64,000 bases of DNA from assembly GCF_000621445.1 (NCBI RefSeq), contig NZ_JHYI01000013.1, positions 62,001-126,000 of the forward strand, given 5' to 3'. Below the pieces are notes generated by a model, which saw only the letters and a program-made list of their open reading frames with translations, was not told the origin of the DNA and did not search any database. A program made the position numbers and the translations under genes. Source of the stretch: Alkalihalobacillus bogoriensis ATCC BAA-922. GTDB lineage: Bacteria > Bacillota > Bacilli > Bacillales > Bacillaceae_F. Positions 50,551 to 59,416 of the stretch are shown here, in pieces. Position 1 is the first letter of the stretch. Each line of letters opens with the position of its first letter.

Positions 50551-51927
50551 GTGAGTCAATCATCTAATCAACCTAGAGAACAGTGGGCTTCACGAGTTGG
50601 GTTTATTTTAGCAGCAATGGGATCTGCAGTAGGTTTAGGAAACGTTTGGCGCTTCTCTTATGTAGCAGGGGAAAATGGTGGTGCAGCATTTTTAGTTATT
50701 TACATTGCCATGATTTTACTCATTGGTTTACCAATTGTAATGGCTGAGTTCACTATCGGACGTAAAGGTCAAAGTGATGCGGTAGGTTCTTTTGAAAAGC
50801 TTTCACCAGGAAATGAAAGGTTAGCTCCAGGGGAACCTTGGAAAATTGCCGGGATTATGGGTGTGGCTTCAGCATTCATGATTTTATCATTTTACGGCGT
50901 TATTGCTGGATGGATTTTATACTATCTTTTAAATTATCTTACTGGTAACTTATGGTCAGCTCCAACTGATGGTTACGGTGCATTCTTTGGAGAATTTATT
51001 TCTGGTTCATTCCAACCAATTGTTTGGCAGTTTATCTTTATGGCTCTAACAATCGGAATCGTATTTGTTGGAGTTAAAAAAGGAATTGAACGTGCAAACA
51101 AAATTTTAATGCCTTTATTAGGGATTTTAATTATTGTTCTTTCTGTTTATGGTTTAACATTAGGTGGAGCAAGTGAAGGTTTAGCTTTCCTTTTCTCTCC
51201 TGACTGGTCTGCCTTAGCAAATCCTAACATATATCTTGCAGCATTAGGTCAAGCGTTTTTCTCTTTAAGTTTAGGGATGGGTGCATTAATAACATATGGT
51301 AGTTATTTGTCTTCAAAAGAAAGCTTACCAGGTGCTGCTGCAAGTGTAGCAACATTAGATACATTATTTGCGATTATTGCTGGTTTAATGATTTTCCCTG
51401 CTGTATTTGCATTCGGAATTGATCCAGCTGCAGGTCCAGGGTTAGTGTTCGTTGTTATGCCTGATGTATTCGATAGCTTTGCTTTAGGTGGCATATTCGG
51501 TATTTTGTTCTTCTTCTTATTAGCTGCTGCTGCATTAACATCAGCTGTATCGCTATTAGAAGTTGCCGTCGCTTATTTCATTCGCAAATTCAACTGGTCT
51601 CGTAAGCAAGCTTCACTTATCGTTGGGGGAATCATTTTCTTATTCGGTATCCCTTCTGCATTAAGCCAAGGTGTCCTTGCTGGTGTAGGGTTTGGTGACC
51701 TTGACTTTATTGATTCTGTTGACTTTATTGCGTCAAATATCTTCTTACCACTTGGTGGATTAATTATCGCGTTATTTATGGGTTGGGGCTTTAAGAAAGC
51801 AGACGCACTTAAAGATTCTGACTTTGGTAACACTGTACTAGGCAACCTTTGGTTATTCCTTCTTCGTTACGTTGCACCAATTGGAATTATCTTCGTATTC
51901 TTAAGCTCAATTGGAGTTTTTGGATAA
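50551..51927 (+). CDS. NSS family sodium-dependent transporter
   Basis: Sodium-coupled uptake of an amino acid or related compound (neurotransmitter:sodium symporter family). 458 aa, about 11 membrane helices. The helix 1 motif is GFILAAMGSAVGLGNVWRFSYVAGENGGAAF; it has Ser where most bacterial members have Pro after WRF. GLPIVMAEFTIGR follows, then the FFSLSLGMGALITYGSY helix 6 substrate region. GTG start with AAAGGGGG seven bases upstream. The long AT-rich upstream region has TATATT-like elements. Monocistronic, with a terminator. Confidence 0.9.
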   Translation: MSQSSNQPREQWASRVGFILAAMGSAVGLGNVWRFSYVAGENGGAAFLVIYIAMILLIGLPIVMAEFTIGRKGQSDAVGSFEKLSPGNERLAPGEPWKIAGIMGVASAFMILSFYGVIAGWILYYLLNYLTGNLWSAPTDGYGAFFGEFISGSFQPIVWQFIFMALTIGIVFVGVKKGIERANKILMPLLGILIIVLSVYGLTLGGASEGLAFLFSPDWSALANPNIYLAALGQAFFSLSLGMGALITYGSYLSSKESLPGAAASVATLDTLFAIIAGLMIFPAVFAFGIDPAAGPGLVFVVMPDVFDSFALGGIFGILFFFLLAAAALTSAVSLLEVAVAYFIRKFNWSRKQASLIVGGIIFLFGIPSALSQGVLAGVGFGDLDFIDSVDFIASNIFLPLGGLIIALFMGWGFKKADALKDSDFGNTVLGNLWLFLLRYVAPIGIIFVFLSSIGVFG

Positions 51928-51940
51928 GAAAAACAAACAA

Positions 51941-51982
51941 AAAAACAGTTTCCTAGCTCTTAGCTAGGAAGCTGTTTTTTTA
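51941..51982. terminator. Terminator between NSS transporter and kinase
   Basis: AAACAGTTTCCTAGCT (51943-51958) pairs with AGCTAGGAAGCTGTTT (51962-51977), one mismatch, then T. The convergent kinase gene also ends here. Confidence 0.9.
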
Positions 51983-53092
51983 TTGCTGTTGATATGTTGT
52001 TGTAAACACCGTTTGTTCATCATTCGACTCGCATGTTATCGTACCCTGATGCTTTTCTATAATCCGTTTACTGACGTAAAGACCAATTCCCGTCCCCATT
52101 TTTTTTGTAGTGAAAAAGGGCTCAAATATCGTTTTCATTACAGAGGGTGCAATAGCAGGACCATTGTTTTTTACAGAAATAACGATATCCTCTTCTTTAT
52201 ATTTTACAGTAATTACTATTGTTCGGTTTGATTTTATTAAATAAAGTGCATCAATAGAATTCATAATTAAATTGATATAAACTTGACGGATTTCTTCTCG
52301 ATAACCTTGTAAATACACTGAATTATCAATTTCGGTTTCTACAATAACATCACCATCAACAATGCTTGGATACAAAAACTCAATAATTTCAGTAAACAGC
52401 TTTTTCACTTGAAATAATTCTTTTTTCTGCACGGATGAAGCTTCTCTTTTTGAGGCGAGTAAAAATTGAGTAATTCTAAAATTTAATTGATCCAACTCAT
52501 GTGTAATAATATCTAAATAACGAGGATCATATTGATCTTCCTTTAATAATTTCACAAATCCCATTACTGCCGTGAGTGGGTTTCTAAATTCATGAACGAA
52601 ACTCGACGACATTTTTCCTAGTAGAGAAAGTCGGTCTTTATGTGATTGTTCAACGATCGTCTCTCTTTCCCCTATGTTCATTAATTTCCTCTCTGAAGAA
52701 AAAGCCATTGCTTTATAGATAAACTTATCAATACACGAATTAACCGATTGCATTAAACTTTGAAACTCGCTAATGGATACATCTAATTGTTCAAAAGACT
52801 CTAAGATGACACTTCGACAAAGGTTAGAACCATAAACAAAGCTCTCCTCTTTTATATCAGCATCAGCAATTTTTTCAGCGGTCTCCTTTGCATAACGTTG
52901 AATCAATTGTTCAGAAGGGTTTTTAATAAAAGAAAGCACAAGTGCATAGACAGCATTTGCACTTTCAAAAAGAAACAGAGGGGTATCTTCCATCGTCTCT
53001 GTTATTTTATTTTCCCACGCTGCTAACAAATCATTTTTGTTTGTTTCTAAATAGTAATTCAGTTTTTCACGTGCACCAAGTTCAAGCCTCAC
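51980..53092 (-). CDS. Soluble sporulation-type histidine kinase
   Basis: 370 aa, without membrane segments. The helical N-terminal sensor half (about 1-150: YYLETNKNDLLAAWENKITE, FIKNPSEQLIQRYAKETA) is of the HisK_N type found in some Bacillus sporulation kinases. The phosphotransfer helix SSSFVHEFRNPLTAVMGFVKLL (His about 166) is like KinB-class kinases that feed the Spo0F phosphorelay. ATPase boxes: INLIMNSIDALY, VKNNGPAI, FFTTKKMGTGIGLYV. No response regulator adjoins it, an orphan kinase. GTG start after AAAGGAG. Signal unknown. Confidence 0.8.
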   Translation of the reverse strand: MRLELGAREKLNYYLETNKNDLLAAWENKITETMEDTPLFLFESANAVYALVLSFIKNPSEQLIQRYAKETAEKIADADIKEESFVYGSNLCRSVILESFEQLDVSISEFQSLMQSVNSCIDKFIYKAMAFSSERKLMNIGERETIVEQSHKDRLSLLGKMSSSFVHEFRNPLTAVMGFVKLLKEDQYDPRYLDIITHELDQLNFRITQFLLASKREASSVQKKELFQVKKLFTEIIEFLYPSIVDGDVIVETEIDNSVYLQGYREEIRQVYINLIMNSIDALYLIKSNRTIVITVKYKEEDIVISVKNNGPAIAPSVMKTIFEPFFTTKKMGTGIGLYVSKRIIEKHQGTITCESNDEQTVFTTTYQQQ

Positions 53093-53164
53093 ACATTCTC
53101 ACTCCTTTAGCTTTATATGTAGCTTTTTTACATTATGGATTGAGTTAGACTATGCGAATTTTGG

Positions 53165-53920
53165 TTATTGAAAATCATTGACAGAAAGCAATACTCCTTG
53201 TTCAATAGAAGGATCACTTAATACTTTTTTAATAATGGAAGCCACTTGAAGAGGTGTTTGTAATCGTCCAGATTGTTTATAATCAATAAACGTTTCAATT
53301 TGTGCAAAATCATCTTTACTAGAAGAACGAATGTCCGATTGCATATCCGTATCAATAATGCCAGGTGAAAATGACATCACTTTAACAGGATAGGTCGCTT
53401 CAGATTGTTCCAATGCTACTGTTCTTGAGTATAAATCAAGGCCCGCTTTCGCACTGCAATATGCACTCCAGCCAGAAATTGGATGTTTTCCTGCTCCAGA
53501 AGAGATGTTAATCACTTGCTTTGTCCCATTAAACGATAGCGAACTTTTAATAAAAGTCGCTGTTAAAATAATTGGCGCAACTAAATTCACGTGAAAATGT
53601 GTTTGCACTTCTTCAGCTGTACATCGCTCTGCTCGTTTTATTGGCTGGACTATACCTGCATTATTGATTAACACCAATTCATCTACGTCTTGTTTCCAAA
53701 TTTGTTCAAAAATCGACTTCATTGTGCTTTCTACAACCAAAGAATCGCTTAAGTCTACTTGAAACCAGTCTATGCGACAATTTTTAGTTTTAGCATGCTG
53801 AATTAGCTCTTCATTTTTTGACCTCGCAATACAATAAAGATGGTTCCCTGCTTCAATAAAAGTTGATGTTAGCGCTGATCCAAGTCCTCTTGAAGCGCCA
53901 GTAATAATAATATGTTTCAC
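53165..53920 (-). CDS. YueD-like short-chain dehydrogenase
   Basis: 251 aa, NADPH-dependent SDR similar to B. subtilis YueD (benzil reductase to (S)-benzoin in vitro). TGASRGLGSAL cofactor motif, NNAGIV, catalytic Ser in INISSGAGKHP, and YCSAKAGLD (Tyr/Lys). C-terminal MSFSPGIIDTDMQSDIRSSSKDDF is a characteristic YueD stretch. The natural substrate is unknown. Upstream is the sugar importer; no close linkage to it is implied. Confidence 0.88.
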   Translation of the reverse strand: MKHIIITGASRGLGSALTSTFIEAGNHLYCIARSKNEELIQHAKTKNCRIDWFQVDLSDSLVVESTMKSIFEQIWKQDVDELVLINNAGIVQPIKRAERCTAEEVQTHFHVNLVAPIILTATFIKSSLSFNGTKQVINISSGAGKHPISGWSAYCSAKAGLDLYSRTVALEQSEATYPVKVMSFSPGIIDTDMQSDIRSSSKDDFAQIETFIDYKQSGRLQTPLQVASIIKKVLSDPSIEQGVLLSVNDFQ

Positions 53921-53951
53921 GTTTTATCCCCCCTTGAAACCTTTTCTTGTC

Positions 53952-54074
53952 TTTTTTTAACATATAAGAAATTATAAAAATTTTGGTATAGCAGTGCAGC
54001 TTTGAAAGCTTATTTCTAGAAGATCGAAGGCTCTACACTTCGCTTGAAAGAAAAGACGCTCCCGCGTTTTTTAT
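53952..54074 (-). repeat. Hairpin-rich intergenic repeat, family 2, copy D
   Basis: Reverse orientation. On the minus strand it reads AAAAAACGCGGGAGCGTC, then TTTCAAGCGAAGTGTAGAGC, CTTCGATCTTC, AGCTTTCAAAGCTGCACTGC, TATACCAAAATTTTTAT. It is closest in structure to copy A, without the inner insert. It fills much of the 312-bp gap between the SDR and the ABC operon. Confidence 0.75.
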
Positions 54075-54155
54075 TCATTACTTTAGACTTGCATTCTCTT
54101 AAATTTAGTACAAGTAAAGTTCGACAAAAGATGCAACTTCCCTTTATAATTTTCC

Positions 54156-54190
54156 GCAAAAAAACACATCTTTACAAAAGATGTGTCTTT
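54156..54190 (-). terminator. Terminator of the sugar ABC operon
   Basis: ACACATCTTT (54164-54173) pairs with AAAGATGTGT (54177-54186); seven T follow on the minus strand. Confidence 0.9.
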
Positions 54191-54232
54191 TCACATAATT
54201 CCTATTTTTTTGTGTAGGTAAAATGAAGTGTT

Positions 54233-55057
54233 CTATCCTTTGACAGACCCTGCTAGAAGTCCCCTTACAAAGTATTTTCCTAAGACGATATAAACCAATA
54301 ACGTCGGAAGAGCGGCCAAAAGTGCCCCAGCCATTTGTACATTCCATGCTACAATTTGACTTCCGGATAAATTTTGTAAGGCAACCATTACGGGTTGTTG
54401 CTTATTGGTCGTAATACTAACAGCAAATAAAAATTCATTCCATATATTTGTAAATTGCCATATCCCGACGACAACAAATCCAGTTATCGATAACGGGATA
54501 ATAATTTTCCAATAAATTCGTAAAAAGCCTGCTCCATCAATTTGCGCGGATTCTAATAAGTCTTTTGGAATATTGGCATAAAAGTTACGGAACATTAGTG
54601 TTGTAATCGGAATTCCGTAAACAACATGAACAAATATCAACCCAGAAATACTATTATAAAGACCAATATTACGCAAAAACTCAATTAATGGAATAAGAAT
54701 ACTTTGATAAGGTATAAACATCCCAAACAGTAAAGCAGTAAAGACCCATTCTGACCCTTTGAACTTCCACTTTGATAATACATACCCATTCATAGAACCA
54801 ACAAATGCTGAGATAATCGTGGCAGGAATAACTAAATATAAGCTATTTAACAAGTTTGGTGCTAATCGTTCAAACGCATACGCATACGAGCTGAAATCAA
54901 GCGCAGATGGTAAGTTCCACATATTAGCTAACGTCACTTCATCAAACGGTTTAAAACTCGTTATAACCATAACGTACAAGGGCATAATGAAAAACAAACT
55001 AAACATGAATAGAATAGTATACAATAACGTTCTTGTTCCTATTTTTTTTGCCATCAT
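54233..55057 (-). CDS. Sugar ABC importer permease 2 (MalG type)
   Basis: 274 aa with six membrane helices: N-terminal about 10-30, then segments through about 260. The coupling loop EAA motif is LLESAQIDGAGFLRIYWKIIIPLS, which contacts the ATPase. YILVVIGKY-like end segment LLVYIVLGKYFVRGLLAGSVKG is usual for CUT1 permeases. ATG overlaps the stop of permease 1. The binding protein indicates glucose/mannose-type hexose uptake. No ATPase in the operon. Confidence 0.9.
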   Translation of the reverse strand: MMAKKIGTRTLLYTILFMFSLFFIMPLYVMVITSFKPFDEVTLANMWNLPSALDFSSYAYAFERLAPNLLNSLYLVIPATIISAFVGSMNGYVLSKWKFKGSEWVFTALLFGMFIPYQSILIPLIEFLRNIGLYNSISGLIFVHVVYGIPITTLMFRNFYANIPKDLLESAQIDGAGFLRIYWKIIIPLSITGFVVVGIWQFTNIWNEFLFAVSITTNKQQPVMVALQNLSGSQIVAWNVQMAGALLAALPTLLVYIVLGKYFVRGLLAGSVKG

Positions 55058-56019
55058 TATGCATCCCCCCGTCTGTTTTTAATTAAGTATGGTACGATAA
55101 AAATAGCGACAGAAAGAAGCATAATAATCGCGATGGCCGAACCATTCGCATAATAATTTCCACGGAACGTTGTTTCAAACATATAAATTCCAGGTACATC
55201 TGTTACAAAATTTGCACCTGAACCTGTCATGGCAAAAACTAAATCAAATATTTTCAGTGAAATATGTGCCATCACGATAATGACACTTACTGTAATTGGA
55301 GCTAATAAAGGAAAAATGACTTTTCTGTATATTTGCATTTCAGATGCGCCATCGACACGTGCCGCTTCTCTAACATCTTCTGGAATCGCCCGTAGCCCTG
55401 CTAAATACATGGCCACAGCAAATCCTGTCATTTGCCATACAGCTGCAATGACAACAGCTATCATGGCCACTGGTATACCAAACTCTATATGACCCCACTG
55501 TAAGGAAGGGATAATCGTCGTATCTATATACCACATCGGTTTTACACCGAAATTTTCTAAAAATAAGTTCACCCCTGTTGATGGGTTTAATAACCATTGC
55601 CACACGACCCCAGTTACGATAAAAGATAAGGCCATTGGAAAGAAAAAGATGTTTCTAAAAAACGATTCGCCACGAATATTTTGATCAATTAATATGGCAA
55701 GTAGCTGACCTAATATAATCACTGATCCAATAAATAAAACGGTAAAAAATAAAGTATTTCTCATATCTGACTGGAAGCGAAAATCATTAAATAAGTAAGT
55801 ATAGTTTTTAAAGCCTGCAAATGATAAGTCTTGAACAATCGAATTCCAATTACTTACGGAGACATACCCCGTCCAACCGATAAACCCGTAAACAAAAATC
55901 CCGATTAAAATTATCGAAGGTGCAACAAATAGGATAGATAGAAACCGGTCACTCTTCCAGTTGATTTTACGTTTTTGTTTAATTTCTGTCGCTGTATTGA
56001 ATTGTTCATTCACCTTCAT
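55057..56019 (-). CDS. Sugar ABC importer permease 1 (MalF type)
   Basis: 320 aa with six membrane helices. Long basic N-terminus (TEIKQKRKINWKSDRF) before helix 1 (FLSILFVAPSIILIGIFVYGFIG). EAA loop IPEDVREAARVDGASEMQIYRKVIFPLL. The start is set by AGGGAGAGGG before the ATG. 119 bases after the binding-protein gene; that gap contains a hairpin and a truncated repeat. Confidence 0.9.
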   Translation of the reverse strand: MKVNEQFNTATEIKQKRKINWKSDRFLSILFVAPSIILIGIFVYGFIGWTGYVSVSNWNSIVQDLSFAGFKNYTYLFNDFRFQSDMRNTLFFTVLFIGSVIILGQLLAILIDQNIRGESFFRNIFFFPMALSFIVTGVVWQWLLNPSTGVNLFLENFGVKPMWYIDTTIIPSLQWGHIEFGIPVAMIAVVIAAVWQMTGFAVAMYLAGLRAIPEDVREAARVDGASEMQIYRKVIFPLLAPITVSVIIVMAHISLKIFDLVFAMTGSGANFVTDVPGIYMFETTFRGNYYANGSAIAIIMLLSVAIFIVPYLIKNRRGDA

Positions 56020-56060
56020 AGCAACCCTCTCCCTTTACACGCATTCCTTATCTCCCTTGT

Positions 56061-56098
56061 ATAAGAAAAACGCGGAGCGTCTTTTCTTATCTTTTAAA
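56061..56098 (+). repeat. Family 2 repeat, truncated copy E
   Basis: Only the first hairpin is present: ATAAGAAAAACGC pairs with GCGTCTTTTCTTAT. It lies between binding protein and permease 1, inside the operon. Confidence 0.65.
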
Positions 56099-56126
56099 TG
56101 AAGGGAAGAATCAAATCTTCCCTTCT
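56099..56126 (-). terminator. Intercistronic hairpin after the binding protein
   Basis: AAGGGAAGA (56101-56109) pairs with TCTTCCCTT (56116-56124). No strong T run on the minus side, so it probably is a partial terminator or an RNA-stabilising hairpin that raises the amount of binding protein over permeases. Confidence 0.6.
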
Positions 56127-56138
56127 CTTTCCTCTTTT

Positions 56139-57455
56139 TTATAGCTCACCAGCTGCATTCGTCAATTGGCTAATAAACGACTCAACGTTTTTCTGCGTGA
56201 CAAACATCGTCATCGCATCATTGACTCTTGTTAAAAATCCTTCATTTGCCGCAGAACCGTGCGCTAAACTTGCTGCAAGACTATCTGATTTAAAATCTTC
56301 CATTGTCTCTTGACCATAACTATCATATTTTGAAACATCTGCATCAACGCGTGCAGGGATAGAACCTTTTAGTGGATTAAATGCATCTTGCCCTTCAACT
56401 GAAGCAAGTACTTTCAAAAATTGTTTCACTGTATCTTGATTGTCTACCCCTTTTGGTAAGCCAAACGTATCGGTGACTACCATAAATGTTCCTGCAGAAT
56501 TCGGTGTCGGAGCCCATCCATAATCCGTACCAGCTTCTAATCCAACTCCATCAAAGTAACCTTTTGCCCAATCACCCATGACGTTCATTGCCGCATCACC
56601 TTCGGCTACTAATTGAGCAGCATCTTGCCAGTTACGCGCACTATGGTCATCATTAACATACTCAAGCATTTTCACAAAAATCTCAGCTGATTCAACAACA
56701 CGCTGGTCATCAAAGGCAACTTCCCCTGTCCAAAGCTTCTCATAGTCTTCCGCTCCGAGGACACCTAATAAAATGCTTTCAAACAAATGTGTTGCTGTCC
56801 ATGATTCGCGATCACCAAGGGCTAATGGAGTAATTCCATTTTCTTGTAATGTATCTGCTACTTCAAAAAATTCATCAAATGTTGTTGGTGCTTCCAACCC
56901 TAAATTATCGAAAACTTCTTTGTTATACCATAAAACATTTCCTCGATGGACATTAACTGGGACAGAATAGATTTCTCCGTCTTTACTGACTAAGTCAATT
57001 AAATCCGCTGGAAACTTATCAACTAAATCATTTTCTTCAAAAAACGAAGTTAAACTATCCATTTTTTCCGCTGCCACCCAGCTATCATTTAGCTCTGCTC
57101 CTCCATGAACTTGGAAGGTGGAAGGTGGATCTCCACCTTGCATACGACTTACGAGTACAGCTTTTGCATTTGTTCCAGCACCACCAGCGACCGCAGCATT
57201 TTCAACCTGGATTTCTGGATATTGCTCATTAAAGACATCAATGAGTGCTAATAATCCATCTTCCTCTCCTGCTCCAGTCCACCAACTAAAAATTTCTAAC
57301 GTTCCTTCTGTTCCACCAGCTGCTGGTTCTTCTGTTTTTGTATCATCCCCAGCCGGTTCATTCGATGTCGGTTCTGTAGAAGAATCATTTCCTCCACACG
57401 CCGCAAGCATCAGTAAAGTTAGACCCATAAGTAAAACTAACCATCTGTTCTTCAT
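56139..57455 (-). CDS. Hexose-binding lipoprotein of ABC importer
   Basis: Extracellular solute-binding protein, 438 aa. Lipobox LAAC (Cys20), Ser/Thr/Glu-rich linker (about 25-50), then the binding fold starting TLEIFSWWTGAGEEDGL. VAGGAGTNAKAVLVSRMQGGDPP, FQVHGGAELNDSWV, SVPVNVHRGNVLWYNK and the late FNPLKGSIPAR closely resemble the glucose/mannose-binding protein of Thermus as I recall it, so hexose is the likely ligand. The start at MKNRWLV is preferred, because AAAGGGGG touches the preceding ATG directly. A cre-like site lies upstream. Confidence 0.88.
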   Translation of the reverse strand: MKNRWLVLLMGLTLLMLAACGGNDSSTEPTSNEPAGDDTKTEEPAAGGTEGTLEIFSWWTGAGEEDGLLALIDVFNEQYPEIQVENAAVAGGAGTNAKAVLVSRMQGGDPPSTFQVHGGAELNDSWVAAEKMDSLTSFFEENDLVDKFPADLIDLVSKDGEIYSVPVNVHRGNVLWYNKEVFDNLGLEAPTTFDEFFEVADTLQENGITPLALGDRESWTATHLFESILLGVLGAEDYEKLWTGEVAFDDQRVVESAEIFVKMLEYVNDDHSARNWQDAAQLVAEGDAAMNVMGDWAKGYFDGVGLEAGTDYGWAPTPNSAGTFMVVTDTFGLPKGVDNQDTVKQFLKVLASVEGQDAFNPLKGSIPARVDADVSKYDSYGQETMEDFKSDSLAASLAHGSAANEGFLTRVNDAMTMFVTQKNVESFISQLTNAAGEL

Positions 57456-57481
57456 AAATTTCATCCCCCTTTTTCGATTTA

Positions 57482-57495
57482 TGGAAGCGTTAACA
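57482..57495 (+). promoter_or_regulatory. Candidate cre (CcpA) site upstream of the binding protein
   Basis: TGGAAGCGTTAACA matches the catabolite-response element TGWAANCGNTNWCA at all fixed positions but the third. It lies about 27 bases before the start codon and close after a TACAAT that could be a -10 region. Location fits repression by CcpA. Confidence 0.6.
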
Positions 57496-57702
57496 ATTAT
57501 GATTGTACCTTCTTTTTCTCTTTAAGAACTTGTAAAGGTTCTGTAACATATTACGTCTTGCTTACCATCTTTACGTCAATTCCTTGACTATTGTAAGCGT
57601 TTCATTTTTATTAGCATTTATTTATGTCTACTAGTAAAATATTGTGATTTTCAGATAAAGGACAGTCCCCTTTTATGCTCGCTTCTATTGAAAACCTCAT
57701 TC

Positions 57703-57773
57703 GTCTCACTTCTTTTGTCCTCTATCCTTCCGATGAAGGACACTTCTTCTTCTTGTCTCACTTCTTTTGTCCT
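57703..57773. repeat. Direct repeat in the intergenic region
   Basis: GTCTCACTTCTTTTGTCCT occurs at 57703-57721 and again at 57755-57773. Nearby is AAGGACAGTCCCC (57657-57669). This stretch of the 383-bp gap between the binding-protein gene and the response regulator has no gene. Confidence 0.65.
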
Positions 57774-57796
57774 TCATACATTATCCGAGATGCCAT

Positions 57797-57832
57797 CAAA
57801 AAAACGACCCTTCCGCATTTTAGAAGGATCGC
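57797..57832 (-). terminator. Terminator of the sensing operon
   Basis: On the minus strand GCGATCCTTC pairs with GAAGGGTCGT (a GT pair inside), followed by seven T, immediately after the regulator stop. Confidence 0.9.
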
Positions 57833-57838
57833 AAAGCG

Positions 57839-59416
57839 CTAGTTCGATATTTGTTGGTGACGATAGTCGCTTGGTGAAATTCCTGTCACTTTTTTAAACA
57901 CACGACTGAAATAGTTCGGGTCTTTATACCCGACGTCAAAGCATATTTCTTTTACATTCCGTTTCTTTGACTTCATCAGCTCTTTCGCTTTTTCTACTCG
58001 AAACTCTGTTACATAATCAATAAAAGATTGGCCGCACCTTTCTTTAAACACTTTACTAAAGTAGTGCGGACTTAATTCCACTTTTTCGGCAACTTCCTCT
58101 AATGTTATTGCTCGTTCATAATGCTGGCTTATATACTCTTGTGCACAAAAGATGACATCATGGCTTTTAGAAAAGTGCAAGGAATCGATGACTTGTGCTA
58201 CTCTCTTTACTTCATCATACATCCCTTTTTGAAGCTCCAGCATTGATTTTGATTGAAGGAACGAACGATGTAATATAATTTCGGGATACATATCATGGAC
58301 TTTACGGCTTACTAGCACGACTAATTCTAATAGATGTTCTTTAACGTTCTCTATTTTTCCATCACAACGAACCAACAGTTCATCCATATAGAGTCGATAT
58401 TGCTCTTTCACTTTCTCAACATTCCCTTTGACTACTTGGTCGATTAACTGCTTTTCAAGCTGATATATAACATCCGTTTGAAAGGTTGCCTCGTTATTTA
58501 ACGGTTCATAATACACACACATAAAGTCTCGTGGGGCTTGTGTTAAAGCGAATAAAGCTTCATGGTACGAGTGTACAAATTGTTCAATTTCATCATACGG
58601 AGTGCCAATTCCGATCGTCACTCGAATTTGAGGCGAAAGCCGCTTCGCTTTCTCCAAAAGTTCTTTTCCATATAAAAGCGTGCGACTTTTAATCGAGACT
58701 CCTTTTCCCTCATCACCTATTTGAACAAGAACAGGAATTTGGTCCATTTGAAATGTTCCGAGATAAACTTTCGGAAATACACGATTTAGCTGCGTTTGTA
58801 TTAACGTCATCATTTGCTTTTTATCGACTGCATTTAACTTTTCCGCCGAATGTCCATACAAACACTCCAAGACAATCACAAAGCTTGTTTGGTCATACAA
58901 CCGCAACCAATCCTCGCCTTCTAATTCATCTTTTGCTTCTGAATCCCCCACTAATAAACTCGTAATCACTTTTGATTGCACGATAGAAAGGGCCCGACGA
59001 TAATTATCCTTTAATTCTAATGTCTCGTTCCGCTTTTCTCGAGCTAGTTCAATTTCACGGATCGTTTGCATTAGCGCTTCTTTAATTTCTTCTGTTGTAC
59101 TCGGCTTTAACAAATATTGCTTTACCCCAATTTTCATAGCTTGTCTTGCATATTCAAACGTGTCAAAGGCTGAAACCATAATGACTTTTGTTGTTTGATA
59201 CATTTTCATAATTTCTTCTGCTGCTTCAATCCCATCAATCCCAGGCATCTTAATATCCATAAATACAATATCTGGTCGGAACTGTTCAGCTTGTAAAATC
59301 GCTTTTCGTCCATTTTCTGCTTCTTCCATCTCAATAGTAGGAAATTGATCTTTTATTATTTTTCGTAACCCTTGCCTTTCAATAACTTCATCATCGACAA
59401 GCAATACTTTATACAT
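57839..59416 (-). CDS. YesN-type AraC-family response regulator
   Basis: 525 aa. Receiver domain with DDE (8-10) and Asp54 in IVFMDIKMPGIDG. Central region of about 280 residues. C-terminal AraC domain (about 425-525) with two helix-turn-helix units: ITLEEVAEKVELSPHYFSKVFKE and VKEICFDVGYKDPNYFSRVFKK. Expected to activate the downstream sugar importer. The start at MYKVLLVDDE is set by AAGGAG nine bases upstream; the ORF opens three codons earlier. Overlaps the kinase end by 8 bases. Confidence 0.88.
   Translation of the reverse strand: MYKVLLVDDEVIERQGLRKIIKDQFPTIEMEEAENGRKAILQAEQFRPDIVFMDIKMPGIDGIEAAEEIMKMYQTTKVIMVSAFDTFEYARQAMKIGVKQYLLKPSTTEEIKEALMQTIREIELAREKRNETLELKDNYRRALSIVQSKVITSLLVGDSEAKDELEGEDWLRLYDQTSFVIVLECLYGHSAEKLNAVDKKQMMTLIQTQLNRVFPKVYLGTFQMDQIPVLVQIGDEGKGVSIKSRTLLYGKELLEKAKRLSPQIRVTIGIGTPYDEIEQFVHSYHEALFALTQAPRDFMCVYYEPLNNEATFQTDVIYQLEKQLIDQVVKGNVEKVKEQYRLYMDELLVRCDGKIENVKEHLLELVVLVSRKVHDMYPEIILHRSFLQSKSMLELQKGMYDEVKRVAQVIDSLHFSKSHDVIFCAQEYISQHYERAITLEEVAEKVELSPHYFSKVFKERCGQSFIDYVTEFRVEKAKELMKSKKRNVKEICFDVGYKDPNYFSRVFKKVTGISPSDYRHQQISN

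Noticed and set aside
57590-57610. Second cre-like site TTGTAAGCGTTTCA
   Set aside because: It is one base short of the cre spacing when aligned; kept out in favour of the better match at 57482.
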